The notes beneath the pieces are model-generated. The model saw only the letters and a list, made by a program, of their open reading frames with translations, had not been told where the DNA came from and searched no databases. A stretch of DNA of 39,495 nucleotides from an uncultured Bacteroides sp. (lineage in GTDB: Bacteria; Bacillota; Clostridia; Lachnospirales; Lachnospiraceae): contig CAMECH010000024.1 of assembly GCA_945913015.1 (NCBI GenBank), forward strand, positions 1-39,495. Reading direction: 5' to 3'. Made by a program: the position numbers and the translations under genes. Below, piece after piece: positions 9,744 through 16,862 of the stretch. Position 1 is the first letter of the stretch; every line of letters begins with the position of its first letter.

Positions 9744-9836
9744 GATGCCTGAAATTAAATTACGGAACTGCTCCGGCTTTATACTCTAAAATTTCTGAGT
9801 CATCAAATGAATTTGTAAATTCTCCACAAATGTCTC

Positions 9837-9867
9837 TTGACTCGTCCCTTAGGGGAGGCTATAGAAT
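9837..9867 (+). promoter_or_regulatory. MerR-type promoter with 19-bp spacer and internal dyad
   Basis: TTGACT (9837-9842) and TAGAAT (9862-9867) are 19 bp apart. The spacer holds the dyad CTC-GTCCCT-T-AGGGGAG. Long spacers with a central inverted repeat are the hallmark of promoters activated by MerR-family proteins. A 17-bp reading with TATAGA (9860-9865) is also possible. No MerR gene is in the window. Confidence 0.55.
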
Positions 9868-9894
9868 AGCCGCATAACGAAAAGGAGGCTGTGT

Positions 9895-9951
9895 ATGAAT
9901 ACATGTATTGAAGCATATCTTTGGTATATGGGAGAGGAGATTACACGATGA
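9895..9951 (+). CDS. 18-codon ORF overlapping the permease start (leader peptide or gene remnant)
   Basis: ATG 9895 follows AAAGGAGG by 6 nt, a strong site. The peptide begins MNTCIEAYLWYMG and its TGA overlaps the permease start as ATGA. ABC-2 permease genes usually follow an ATPase gene with just such an overlap, so this may be what is left of a deleted upstream gene, or a coupling leader peptide. The sequence itself does not resemble an ATPase C-terminus that I recognise. Confidence 0.35.
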   Translation: MNTCIEAYLWYMGEEITR

Positions 9952-10334
9952 AACGATTTTTGAAATTATACCTGATTGAACAGAAATTGGCACTGCGTTC
10001 CGGTGACATGCTTATTTTTGGTGTGGCAATGCCGGTGGGAATTATGATATTGATTAACATGATAGCAGGACAGAAACAGGCCGGAGCGGGATTTACTTAT
10101 CTGGAAAGTTCGTTTGCTTCATTGATAGCAGTGGGCATTTGTGCAGCAGCATTTATGGGACTCCCACTTACGATTGCTGACTATCGTGATAAGAAAATAT
10201 TGAAACATTTCTTTACTACACCATGCAGTCCCATGTGGATTTTAGGCAGTGATATGTTATGTGCCGGGGGAACGGCACTTTTGTCTGCTATATCCGTGGC
10301 ACTCGTTTCAGTTGTTCAGTCCTTCTTAAAATAG
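9948..10334 (+). pseudogene. Truncated ABC-2-type permease
   Basis: ATG 9948 follows GGAGAGGAG. The 128-residue product begins with a cytoplasmic helix (KRFLKLYLIEQKLALRSGD) and three hydrophobic segments; LTIADYRDKKILKHFFTTPC is the typical coupling region of ABC-2 exporters, followed by PMWILGSDMLCAGGTALLSA. Full-length relatives run to roughly 240-250 residues with six helices; here the frame ends at VVQSFLK after the third to fourth helix. No ATP-binding subunit is adjacent. I read it as a broken drug or peptide exporter gene that still has its MerR-type promoter. Confidence 0.7.
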
Positions 10335-10453
10335 GTATTAATCGAAATTGTCCAACAATCACTCTATACACGTGATATACAACTGACATCACCCCCCCCA
10401 CCCCGGTAAATCTGCGGACACCTCAGAAGCTGCTATGATAGCTCAGGGTGTTT

Positions 10454-10483
10454 GCTAATCTTCAATTAGCTAATCTTCGATTA
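10454..10483. repeat. Two tandem 15-bp repeats
   Basis: GCTAATCTTCAATTA (10454-10468) is followed directly by GCTAATCTTCGATTA (10469-10483), differing at one base; a partial third start, GCTAATT, begins at 10487. Confidence 0.6.
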
Positions 10484-10523
10484 ACAGCTAATTTGCAAAA
10501 TTGCAAAAAATAATTAAATGACG

Positions 10524-10568
10524 AAATGCCGGATGGGTCAGAAATGAATCGATTCGGCATTTTTTATT
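10524..10568 (+). terminator. Terminator-like hairpin before the LytTR cluster
   Basis: AAATGCCG (10524-10531) pairs with CGGCATTT (10555-10562) and a T-rich run follows. It probably ends transcription of the truncated permease region. Confidence 0.6.
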
Positions 10569-10678
10569 AGCAAGTGGAGAATGGAAATACAAGAGCAGAT
10601 TTTAGAAAAGTAAGATAAAATTGGTTTATGGGTTAATTATGTTATTTGCATTGCCGATATATTAATAAGCAATGGATG

Positions 10679-10724
10679 GCGTATCTTTCAATGGATTGAA
10701 ATTCAATGAAAGATGCGCTTTTTT
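10679..10724 (+). terminator. Terminator/attenuator immediately before the 10742 gene
   Basis: A 15-position stem pairs 10679-10694 with 10704-10718, with one mismatch and one G-T pair, and six T follow (10719-10724). The T run ends only 17 nt before the ATG at 10742, so transcripts of that gene either start inside this element or must read through it. Confidence 0.7.
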
Positions 10725-10741
10725 ATGTGGGAGAATTGTAT

Positions 10742-11317
10742 ATGAACATTTGCTTGAACCTCAATCAGGAAGAACCAAAAAAAATAACAAATACAAAGGA
10801 ACTTGCTGAGTATATTTTAGATAGCGGAAACGATATAGAAAAAATGTCAGATGAGGATCGGGCCAAGATGGATGCCAGGATTCTTGCAAAGCTCAAATCA
10901 GGAAAGAAACTTACTCGGAAGGAGATTGATTATCTCAGAAAGACAAATCCGGTTATGTATGCTCATGCTATGAGAGTACAAAGAATTGCAGAGGGTACAG
11001 AAGAACAGCTTAAGCATGCAAAGAGTAAAGAGGAGGCAGATCGTATTATTTCATTATCATTAAGCGGTATATCTAAAAATGATCCTGATAGAGAGTACAT
11101 AATGGCTGCAGTTAATAGAATTAATGCAGAATTCCATAAATCCGGAGCATATAGCAAACTCCCCAATACTATGGAAGAAGCAAATAATAACCGGAATAAT
11201 GGGGATGTATTTTCTGAAGTTGAGGATGAAGAAGATAATGATGGTTTTGATTTGAAAAACTGGAGTCCTCTTACGGAAGTATATGATAGCATGCCTACAT
11301 TTTCTGCAGGCGCATAA
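10742..11317 (+). CDS. Unnamed cluster protein 1 (charged, signal-less)
   Basis: The start is ATG 10742, 7-8 nt after GGGAGA; the in-frame ATG at 10706 lies inside a terminator stem and is rejected. The 191-residue product has no signal peptide or membrane helix. It opens MNICLNLNQ, then a helical charged region with EKMSDEDRAKMDARILAKLK and GKKLTRKEIDYLRKTNP, and ends in an acidic low-complexity stretch. I recognise the pattern as a recurrent hypothetical family of Lachnospiraceae but know no function. It is the first gene of the LytTR-linked cluster; 79 nt with a small hairpin separate it from the next gene. Confidence 0.7.
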   Translation: MNICLNLNQEEPKKITNTKELAEYILDSGNDIEKMSDEDRAKMDARILAKLKSGKKLTRKEIDYLRKTNPVMYAHAMRVQRIAEGTEEQLKHAKSKEEADRIISLSLSGISKNDPDREYIMAAVNRINAEFHKSGAYSKLPNTMEEANNNRNNGDVFSEVEDEEDNDGFDLKNWSPLTEVYDSMPTFSAGA

Positions 11318-11329
11318 AATTTAACATAA

Positions 11330-11356
11330 ACCGCTCGGACCTTTCCGGGGAGCGGT
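11330..11356 (+). other. Hairpin between the first two cluster genes
   Basis: ACCGCTC (11330-11336) pairs with GAGCGGT (11350-11356), with an inner GGA/TCC. No T run follows, so it is more likely an RNA stability or processing element than a terminator. Confidence 0.4.
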
Positions 11357-11396
11357 GCGGTCGTGACTGACAGATCGACTGCGGAAAGGAGTAAAA

Positions 11397-12194
11397 ATGG
11401 GTATCGGAGCAGTAGGTTATGGTATAAAAACAAGCAGCAGTGCCCGTTTTAGCGAGGCTGTTCAGAATTTCAAAGATGCTAACCGGTTGACAGCGCAGGA
11501 ATTAAAAGAGGATAAAGACTGGCGTGAAATGTCAGATGAAGAATGGGATAAAATGCTTGAGGGTGTAGACGAATATATCGATGCATTTAAGGAACGTCTC
11601 AGACAGATGAAAGAAATGCAAGAAGAAGCTGCACAGAAGGCTGCAATGGAGGCTGATTCAGACATGAGAACAATTGCGGCTTCATCAGCAGCACTGTGGG
11701 TGGCTGCAAATGGATTAGGTGGTACAGCAGAAGGGTATGCTGAAGATGGCATCCCGGCAGAAGATGGCGCAGACTATGAAAAAAATTGGACAAAGAAGCT
11801 TAAAACGGATGACCAGACAATCCTAAGAACGGCAAAAGCAGCACAGGATATGGAAAAGATGGCAATGTCTAAACTACAGGAAGTACAATTGACAGATAGT
11901 ACAGTTGTGGGTGTTTCCAGAACAGAGAATGTTACGGAGTGTGCTTCGGTAGAAGATGATGAAAACAAAGATAAAATTTGGACGATTACGTGCTTTGGGG
12001 AAGACGGAATTGTAAGTAACAGATGCCAAAATGGTAAGATAATAGATAGTTGGGAAATAAAATATACGAATCCTGACGATGCGAAGAGAGTACAAGATTT
12101 TCTTGATAAATTTGATAAAGATGCAAATTTGATTTTTAGCGGTTCTAAAGACTTTTGGGAAGATTTTTTGAAAAGTAACATGGATGGAAAATAG
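11397..12194 (+). CDS. Unnamed cluster protein 2
   Basis: ATG 11397 follows GGAAAGGAG. The 265-residue product opens MGIGAVGYGIKTSSSARFSE without a signal peptide. Residues ~30-85 are a charged helix (EMSDEEWDKMLEGVDEYIDAF, then KERLRQMKEMQEEAAQKAAM) that looks coiled-coil. A second, beta-rich half follows, with KIWTITCFGEDGIVSNRC. The EMSDEEWDKMLE block echoes the MSDEDRAKMDARI block of cluster protein 1. No function is known to me. The last 11 nt overlap a small frame at 12184 that looks like a remnant of another family member. Confidence 0.7.
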   Translation: MGIGAVGYGIKTSSSARFSEAVQNFKDANRLTAQELKEDKDWREMSDEEWDKMLEGVDEYIDAFKERLRQMKEMQEEAAQKAAMEADSDMRTIAASSAALWVAANGLGGTAEGYAEDGIPAEDGADYEKNWTKKLKTDDQTILRTAKAAQDMEKMAMSKLQEVQLTDSTVVGVSRTENVTECASVEDDENKDKIWTITCFGEDGIVSNRCQNGKIIDSWEIKYTNPDDAKRVQDFLDKFDKDANLIFSGSKDFWEDFLKSNMDGK

Positions 12195-12303
12195 CCTTTC
12201 TGCAGAACGCAAAGCTGTATTTGATAAAACTGCACCGGATGCACCAGAAGGTGTAAAGAAAGCATGGATGAATGCCTCCGTCATTTGGCGGTGCTATAAA
12301 TAA
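12184..12303 (+). pseudogene. Remnant of a further cluster-type gene
   Basis: A 39-residue frame, shifted relative to the preceding gene, reads MENSLSAERKAVFDKTAPDA and then PEGVKKAWMNA before breaking off. The FDKTAPDAPEGVKKAWM block is the kind of conserved segment I associate with longer hypothetical proteins of Lachnospiraceae, where it is followed by a longer C-terminus. Here it stops after about ten unrelated residues, so I read it as a decayed gene end. It could be random, but the codon use looks coding. Confidence 0.4.
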
Positions 12304-12323
12304 TGAATATGCCTGAACTTCTG

Positions 12324-12390
12324 TTTCGCAACAAAAAAAGGTCATTTCACAACATCAGTTGTTTATTGAAATATTTCTTGCCGATATAAT
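12324..12390 (+). promoter_or_regulatory. LytTR-type double direct repeat and -10 upstream of the response regulator
   Basis: TTTCGCAACA (12324-12333) and TTTCACAACA (12345-12354) are direct repeats with a period of exactly 21 bp. A perfect TATAAT follows at 12385-12390, with no good -35 at 17 bp. Paired ~10-bp direct repeats about two helical turns apart, just upstream of a weak promoter, are the binding pattern of LytTR-domain activators. The next gene encodes such a protein, so autoregulation is likely. Confidence 0.7.
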
Positions 12391-12419
12391 TTGTAAGATT
12401 AAATACAAGGAGCAAGTTT

Positions 12420-13115
12420 ATGGTTGTTGCTATCTGTGATGATGAAAAGGCTATTCGAGATATTCTCGAAGAAAAAGTTAAAAAACATGTGCCGGGTGCG
12501 AAAATAATCCAATTTTCAAGCGGAGAAACTCTGCTGATGAGTATAATAAGTATAGACATCCTGTTTTTGGATATTCAGATGCCGGGGACAGATGGTATGC
12601 AGGTCGCGAGAGAAATTCGCAAGACAGATAAAGAGATGCAGATTGTTTTTGTGACAGGTGTGGAGGAATTTGTTTTTCAGGCATTTGATGTTGGTGCACT
12701 TCATTATCTCGTAAAACCAATTGATGAGAAGAAACTTGCAAAAGTATTGAAGGCTGCCGAAGAAAAAATAGCTATAAGAGATAAAAATAATATAGAACGA
12801 GCCAGCATCATGGTCTCTTCGGGTAGAATCCATACAAAGATATATTTAGATGAGATTGTTTATGCGGAAGTTTTTAATAGAAAGATTGTGATACACACAA
12901 CTACTGATGAAATAGAATACTATGGAAAAATGTCTGATCTGGAGGATATGGCCGGTGATGATTTTTTTCGTCCACACAGAGCATATCTAATCAACATGAA
13001 ATATGTTGTGAGGTATGATGCAACGAATATTTATCTTGAAAAAGGTCAGGTGATTATGGCAAAACAAAATTATAAGAGTTTTGTTGAAAGTTATATGAAG
13101 TATTCGATGAAATGA
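12420..13115 (+). CDS. LytTR-family response regulator
   Basis: ATG 12420 follows AAGGAG. The 231-residue product has an N-terminal receiver: acidic DDE near residue 6, the phosphoacceptor in ILFLDIQMPGTDG (~residue 45), T in VFVTGVEEF and K in HYLVKPI. Residues ~125-230 form a LytTR DNA-binding domain with VYAEVFNRKIVIHTT, FFRPHRAYLINMKYV and a basic C-terminal YKSFVESYMKYSMK. Such proteins (AgrA, VirR, ComE) control secreted or virulence-type functions, often in quorum sensing. The partner kinase lies 52 nt downstream. No AgrB- or AgrD-like gene is visible nearby. Confidence 0.93.
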   Translation: MVVAICDDEKAIRDILEEKVKKHVPGAKIIQFSSGETLLMSIISIDILFLDIQMPGTDGMQVAREIRKTDKEMQIVFVTGVEEFVFQAFDVGALHYLVKPIDEKKLAKVLKAAEEKIAIRDKNNIERASIMVSSGRIHTKIYLDEIVYAEVFNRKIVIHTTTDEIEYYGKMSDLEDMAGDDFFRPHRAYLINMKYVVRYDATNIYLEKGQVIMAKQNYKSFVESYMKYSMK

Positions 13116-13167
13116 CTCGAAATATCCGATGAATATGGGATTTTAACGAGGTAGAGAGAAGATAGAT

Positions 13168-14541
13168 ATGAAAGCAATCGATTTATATTATGGTATCGTG
13201 TCATGCTGCATGCTGACAGGCACACGTTTGGCAACGGCAATTTTTCTATATATTCTTTTGAAGAATTTTGTAAAGAAGAAAAGGGCAGTAATTGCAAGCA
13301 CATCGTATTTTATTTTGATTACAGTTCTGTATTATATTCCGCAGGTTCTGCCGAATGTGGCCGCATACGGAATAAGCATATTCTGTGTGTTTTTAATACT
13401 AATAATTGGTGATGCCTCAAGAATAAGGCTTAAAGCATTCATAAGTGTTACTGCATTTGTATTGAGATGGCTGGCATTTGGAACCGTTCAGCAGTTAATG
13501 ATGCCGGTGATTCAGATTACGAATAAATTGTATTCTAAATCAAGCATTCTACTTATGAACATCGAGTTTTTGCTGACGGAAATATTACAACTGGGATTAA
13601 GTGTTCTGCTACTTGGAATTTCTGTTCGACTATTTTTGAGAGTATATAAAAATGTTTATGATGAGTTGCCGACAAAAGAATTTATAATGCTTCTTATGCC
13701 GATGCTTGCACAGGTTGTGGGTTATCAGAGTGTTATCAACTACTATGATCTGTATGACAAAGCGATGAGGGCAGGAGTAATAAAGCCAGTATATGAATTT
13801 AATTATACACTTTTATTATTTTATTTGATTTCCTATGTTGCGATTCTTGCTTTTCTGACATTTTATCAGGAATTAAAAGAAACCAGGGAAGACAGAAAAG
13901 AACAGGAACTGCTTGCTTCGCAGGTCGAAAATCTAAAAGAACATATTCATACCGTGGAGCGTGCTTATGGAGAAATCCGGGGGATGCGTCATGATATGGC
14001 AAATCACCTTATGACACTAGACGGGCTGATAGAGAATGGAGATCATGCTGCGGCAGAGAAATATGCAAGAAGGATAAAGGAGACAATTTCGCATACGGAA
14101 TCCGGGATTAAAAGTGGAAATCCTGTGACCGATGTGATTATTGGTGAATATGTAGAGAAGTTTAAGAAAAAGAAAGTTACATTTGAATGCGATTTCCATT
14201 ATCCGGATTCTGAAAAAATAGATTCTTTTGACTTAAGTATTGTTCTGTTTAATGCATTGCAAAATGCTTATGAAGCATCTGTAAGTGTTCAAGATTCTTT
14301 TGTGACTGTAAAATCGTTTAGAAAGAAAAATGCCTTTATTATTGAAGTCAGCAATAAGTGTGATGAGAGGGTTTCTATCAATGAGATTACAGGGCTTCCG
14401 ATATCAAGCAAGGATGATGAAATTGCACATGGATATGGACTTAAGAATATTAAGCGTATTGCACAGAAGTATTATGGGGATATGCAGATTAGTGCAGATG
14501 ATGGAAGGTTTATATTAAATATAATGATGATGTTACAGTAG
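13168..14541 (+). CDS. GHKL-domain sensor histidine kinase (LytTR partner)
   Basis: The ATG at 13168 has only a weak ribosome binding site (GAGAGAAGAT). The 457-residue product has about six N-terminal membrane helices (to ~residue 235), a coiled-coil linker, and a histidine box, GMRHDMANHLMTLDGLIENG, of the R-H-D-x-x-N-H type. The GHKL ATPase has LFNALQNAYEAS as N-box and GYGLKNIKRIAQKYYGD as G-box. AgrC-type kinases share this build and usually sense peptides. No peptide-signal gene is recognisable next to it, so the input is unknown. A terminator follows directly. Confidence 0.92.
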   Translation: MKAIDLYYGIVSCCMLTGTRLATAIFLYILLKNFVKKKRAVIASTSYFILITVLYYIPQVLPNVAAYGISIFCVFLILIIGDASRIRLKAFISVTAFVLRWLAFGTVQQLMMPVIQITNKLYSKSSILLMNIEFLLTEILQLGLSVLLLGISVRLFLRVYKNVYDELPTKEFIMLLMPMLAQVVGYQSVINYYDLYDKAMRAGVIKPVYEFNYTLLLFYLISYVAILAFLTFYQELKETREDRKEQELLASQVENLKEHIHTVERAYGEIRGMRHDMANHLMTLDGLIENGDHAAAEKYARRIKETISHTESGIKSGNPVTDVIIGEYVEKFKKKKVTFECDFHYPDSEKIDSFDLSIVLFNALQNAYEASVSVQDSFVTVKSFRKKNAFIIEVSNKCDERVSINEITGLPISSKDDEIAHGYGLKNIKRIAQKYYGDMQISADDGRFILNIMMMLQ

Positions 14542-14548
14542 GTGTGAG

Positions 14549-14577
14549 GCACTGGAGAAATTCTCCGGTGCATTTTT
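14549..14577 (+). terminator. Terminator of the regulator/kinase operon
   Basis: GCACTGGAG pairs with CTCCGGTGC (one G-T pair) around AAATT, followed by ATTTTT. It ends two bases before the second LytTR-type box, separating the two transcription units. Confidence 0.7.
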
Positions 14578-14578
14578 G

Positions 14579-14646
14579 GTTTACAACAAAAAAAGGCTGG
14601 TTCACAACATCGAGGTTGATTACAAAAAATAAAGTTCCGAAACAAT
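14579..14646 (+). promoter_or_regulatory. Second LytTR-type double direct repeat, upstream of the 14715 operon
   Basis: GTTTACAACA (14579-14588) and GTTCACAACA (14600-14609) repeat with a 21-bp period, as in the box at 12324. The stretches CAACAAAAAAAGG and TTCACAACATC are identical in both sites. At the distance where site 1 has TTGCCGATATAAT, this site has TTCCGAAACAAT, a weaker -10. The same regulator probably activates both promoters. Confidence 0.7.
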
Positions 14647-14714
14647 AAATGAGAAATCTAACCATGTATGTTTAGAAACGGATTTCAAATTTAAATATCA
14701 AGGAGGTACAGAAC

Positions 14715-15443
14715 ATGATAATGGAAATTAACAATAATATGGGAAATGGAGCAATGAAAGGCTTTGGGATGCCAATGGGAAAAACAGGCGTGGATTCCTT
14801 CACCAAAAACATTCAGAGTCAGATTGCAAATAAGCAGAGAGAAATGCAGGAGCTTTCTTCCAATGAAGATATGACACTGGAAGAAAAAATGAAAAAGAGG
14901 CAAGAAATCCAGCAGGAGATTACGACTCTGAACCAGCAGTTAAGACAGCACCGGATAGAGCAGAGAAAAGAACAGCAGGCCAAGAAATCTTCAATGGATG
15001 ACATGATTGGTGGAAGACATCAGATGCAAGAGACGGGAGCAAAGTCTGGAACAGGAATGTCAAGTACAAGCATGCAGGCAATTATTTCTGCTGATTCTGC
15101 TATGGGACAGGTCAAGGTACAGTCATCGGTAAAAACAGAGATGAGGGGAAAAGCAGCCGTACTTAAGTCTGAAATCAAAATGGACAAAGGGCTGGGTGCA
15201 AGTACAGGAGCAAAAGAAGCTGAACTTGCAGAAACTGAGGAAAAGATTGATAATATTATATCTTCGCAGAGGAGTGCGTTGTCTGATGTTAACGAGAAAC
15301 TTGAAGAAGCTGCGAAGGAAGAGAGTAAGACTGAAAAAACGGATGAGAAAAAAGATAAAGCGGATGCCTCTAAGAAGGATTCAGATAAAAATGGAGAGGT
15401 TGAAGTTTCAGAAACGGATACTCATGTTGATGTAAGATTATAG
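14715..15443 (+). CDS. Unnamed cluster protein 3 (coiled-coil)
   Basis: ATG 14715 lies 8 nt after AAGGAGG. The 242-residue product opens MIMEINNNMGNG, has no signal peptide, and has a strongly helical, charged N-terminal half: ANKQREMQELSSNED, then MTLEEKMKKRQEIQQEITTL and NQQLRQHRIEQRKEQQ, a coiled coil. The C-terminal part is Lys/Glu/Asp-rich and ends HVDVRL. It resembles a recurrent hypothetical family of Lachnospiraceae; function unknown. It is the first gene of the operon behind the second LytTR box; the next gene starts 17 nt downstream. Confidence 0.75.
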   Translation: MIMEINNNMGNGAMKGFGMPMGKTGVDSFTKNIQSQIANKQREMQELSSNEDMTLEEKMKKRQEIQQEITTLNQQLRQHRIEQRKEQQAKKSSMDDMIGGRHQMQETGAKSGTGMSSTSMQAIISADSAMGQVKVQSSVKTEMRGKAAVLKSEIKMDKGLGASTGAKEAELAETEEKIDNIISSQRSALSDVNEKLEEAAKEESKTEKTDEKKDKADASKKDSDKNGEVEVSETDTHVDVRL

Positions 15444-15460
15444 GATTGGAGGGGATGGTT

Positions 15461-16213
15461 ATGGCAAGAATAAATGATTATATATCAAATTCATATTATG
15501 ACAATAATGGTTTTAAAAGTAATGCTAATTCGTTCTTTTCTGATATATCTGTATCAACAGATATCAGTTTTAGTGTATCTGATTATGCAAGTATTAAGGA
15601 TGGAAGTTATGGAAAACTGTTGAAAGCATATTATAAGCAACAGAAGGCAGAAAAAACATCTAGTAGTGATGGAACACAAAAGCTTACTCTTATGCAGACA
15701 AGTGCAGGTGCTTTGGCAAAATCAGTGCAGGGATTGATGAATGATTCTCTTTGGGAGAAAAAGACCAAAACTGAAAAAGACGAGAAGACAGGCGAAGAAA
15801 AGAAAACAAGTGATTATGACTGGGATGCTATCATAAAGGCTGTGAAATCCTATGTGGATGATTATAATGATACGGTTAAGCAGGCAGGTGAATCCAATAC
15901 AAAAGGAGTATTGCGTAATGCTGCATGGATGACAAGTCTAACGAGTAAAAATGAAAATATGTTATCCAAAGTAGGAATTACAGTAGGAAAAGGTAATACA
16001 CTAACATTTGATGAGAAAGTATTGAAGAAGGCGGATATAAGTACATTAAAATCTGTTTTTACAGGTTACAACTCTTATGTAAGTAAGATTAGTAAAAAAG
16101 CTACAAGTATAAGCAACGAAGCCTCTCGCGCAGGGGGTACATATACAAGTGGCGGTACATACACAAACCCGTTGGCTTCATTAGTATCGTCAAAGGTTGA
16201 TAAGGAAGTATAG
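15461..16213 (+). CDS. Unnamed cluster protein 4 with a FliD C-terminus-like region
   Basis: The start is ATG 15461, 6 nt after GGAGGGG; frames from 15446 or 15455 would begin inside the ribosome binding site. The product has 250 residues and no signal peptide. It opens MARINDYISNSYYDNNGF and has a Ser/Asp-rich region with SDYASIKDGSYGKLLKAYY. Residues ~115-220 follow the layout of the flagellar cap protein C-terminus: a long helix ending KSYVDDYNDTVKQA, then GVLRNAAWMTSLTSK, the turn KVGITVGKGNTLTFDE and LKSVFTGYNSYVSKISKKA. FliD proteins are much longer, so this would be only the helical core. The assignment is tentative. Confidence 0.7.
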   Translation: MARINDYISNSYYDNNGFKSNANSFFSDISVSTDISFSVSDYASIKDGSYGKLLKAYYKQQKAEKTSSSDGTQKLTLMQTSAGALAKSVQGLMNDSLWEKKTKTEKDEKTGEEKKTSDYDWDAIIKAVKSYVDDYNDTVKQAGESNTKGVLRNAAWMTSLTSKNENMLSKVGITVGKGNTLTFDEKVLKKADISTLKSVFTGYNSYVSKISKKATSISNEASRAGGTYTSGGTYTNPLASLVSSKVDKEV

Positions 16214-16229
16214 AGAAAGGGTGAATTAC

Positions 16230-16805
16230 ATGAATTTAACCATAAATTTTTCCAATAATAATTTGCTAATTGGAAGGCAAACCAACTTCGGTATGTTGAA
16301 AAGTACACAAGATAAGTTACAACGACAGGCAGACCTAGATGGAAAGATAGCTTTTTTTGAAGCACAAAAAGAGAATCTAAAGAATATGCAGTCTTTAAAT
16401 CTTGATGATATAGCCAGAAAAATAGAAATGCTTCATTCTTATGATATGCAGATAGCGGCTGCAAAACAAGAATACAATAATTCACAGATGTTTCATGCCA
16501 TGGACGAAGCTCAGGAGCGTGGAGAGCATATTGCCAAGGCAGCCGAGAAGAATAAACCTAAGACGGAAGAGGAAAGAAGAGAAGAAACAATAGAGGAAGC
16601 GCTTGGAACAGATGAGGGAAAGGGCGAAATGTCGGAAAGCTTGGAAGAACTGGAAGAGCTGGCAGAGAAAATGACGGAAGATATGGCAGAGATTCCAGAA
16701 AAATTGCAAGAAGAAATAGCAGAGAACAGTATAGATTCAGCGAGCAATGAACTTAATGTAGCTGCTGAATATAAAAAGTATGTACCAATTAATGTAAGAA
16801 TTTAG
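16230..16805 (+). CDS. Unnamed cluster protein 5 (coiled-coil)
   Basis: The start is ATG 16230, 8 nt after AAAGGG and 16 nt after the previous stop; the in-frame extension to 16197 overlaps the previous gene. The 191-residue product opens MNLTINFSNNNLLIGRQ, is helical and highly charged through most of its length (LQRQADLDGKIAFFEAQKEN; EERREETIEEALGTDEGKG), and ends YVPINVRI. The ending resembles that of cluster protein 3 (HVDVRL). No signal peptide, membrane helix or known domain is visible. Confidence 0.7.
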   Translation: MNLTINFSNNNLLIGRQTNFGMLKSTQDKLQRQADLDGKIAFFEAQKENLKNMQSLNLDDIARKIEMLHSYDMQIAAAKQEYNNSQMFHAMDEAQERGEHIAKAAEKNKPKTEEERREETIEEALGTDEGKGEMSESLEELEELAEKMTEDMAEIPEKLQEEIAENSIDSASNELNVAAEYKKYVPINVRI

Positions 16806-16862
16806 CAAAATGAATACATATATGAAATGGATTTCAAATCAATAATCAAGGAGGATGAGATT

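Larger units (their letters stand above)
10335..10678. other. Intergenic region with a poly-C tract, a tandem repeat and a terminator
   Basis: No gene is supported here. The segment holds eight consecutive C (10392-10399) in CACCCCCCCCACCCC, a tandem pair of 15-bp units (10454-10483) and a terminator (10524-10568). The poly-C tract could be slippage-prone but sits in no reading frame that I can support. Confidence 0.5.

Noticed and set aside
10353-10385. A third LytTR-type box (CCAACA and ACAACT before the cluster)
   Set aside because: The two CAAC elements are 27 bp apart, not 21, and the flanking A-run and TTC blocks are missing.
10392-10399. Poly-C tract as a phase-variation switch
   Set aside because: It lies in non-coding DNA between a terminator and a truncated gene; no promoter spacer or reading frame depends on its length as far as I can see.
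10706-10741. Upstream in-frame ATG as start of cluster protein 1
   Set aside because: The codon is part of a terminator stem followed by T residues; ATG 10742 has the ribosome binding site.
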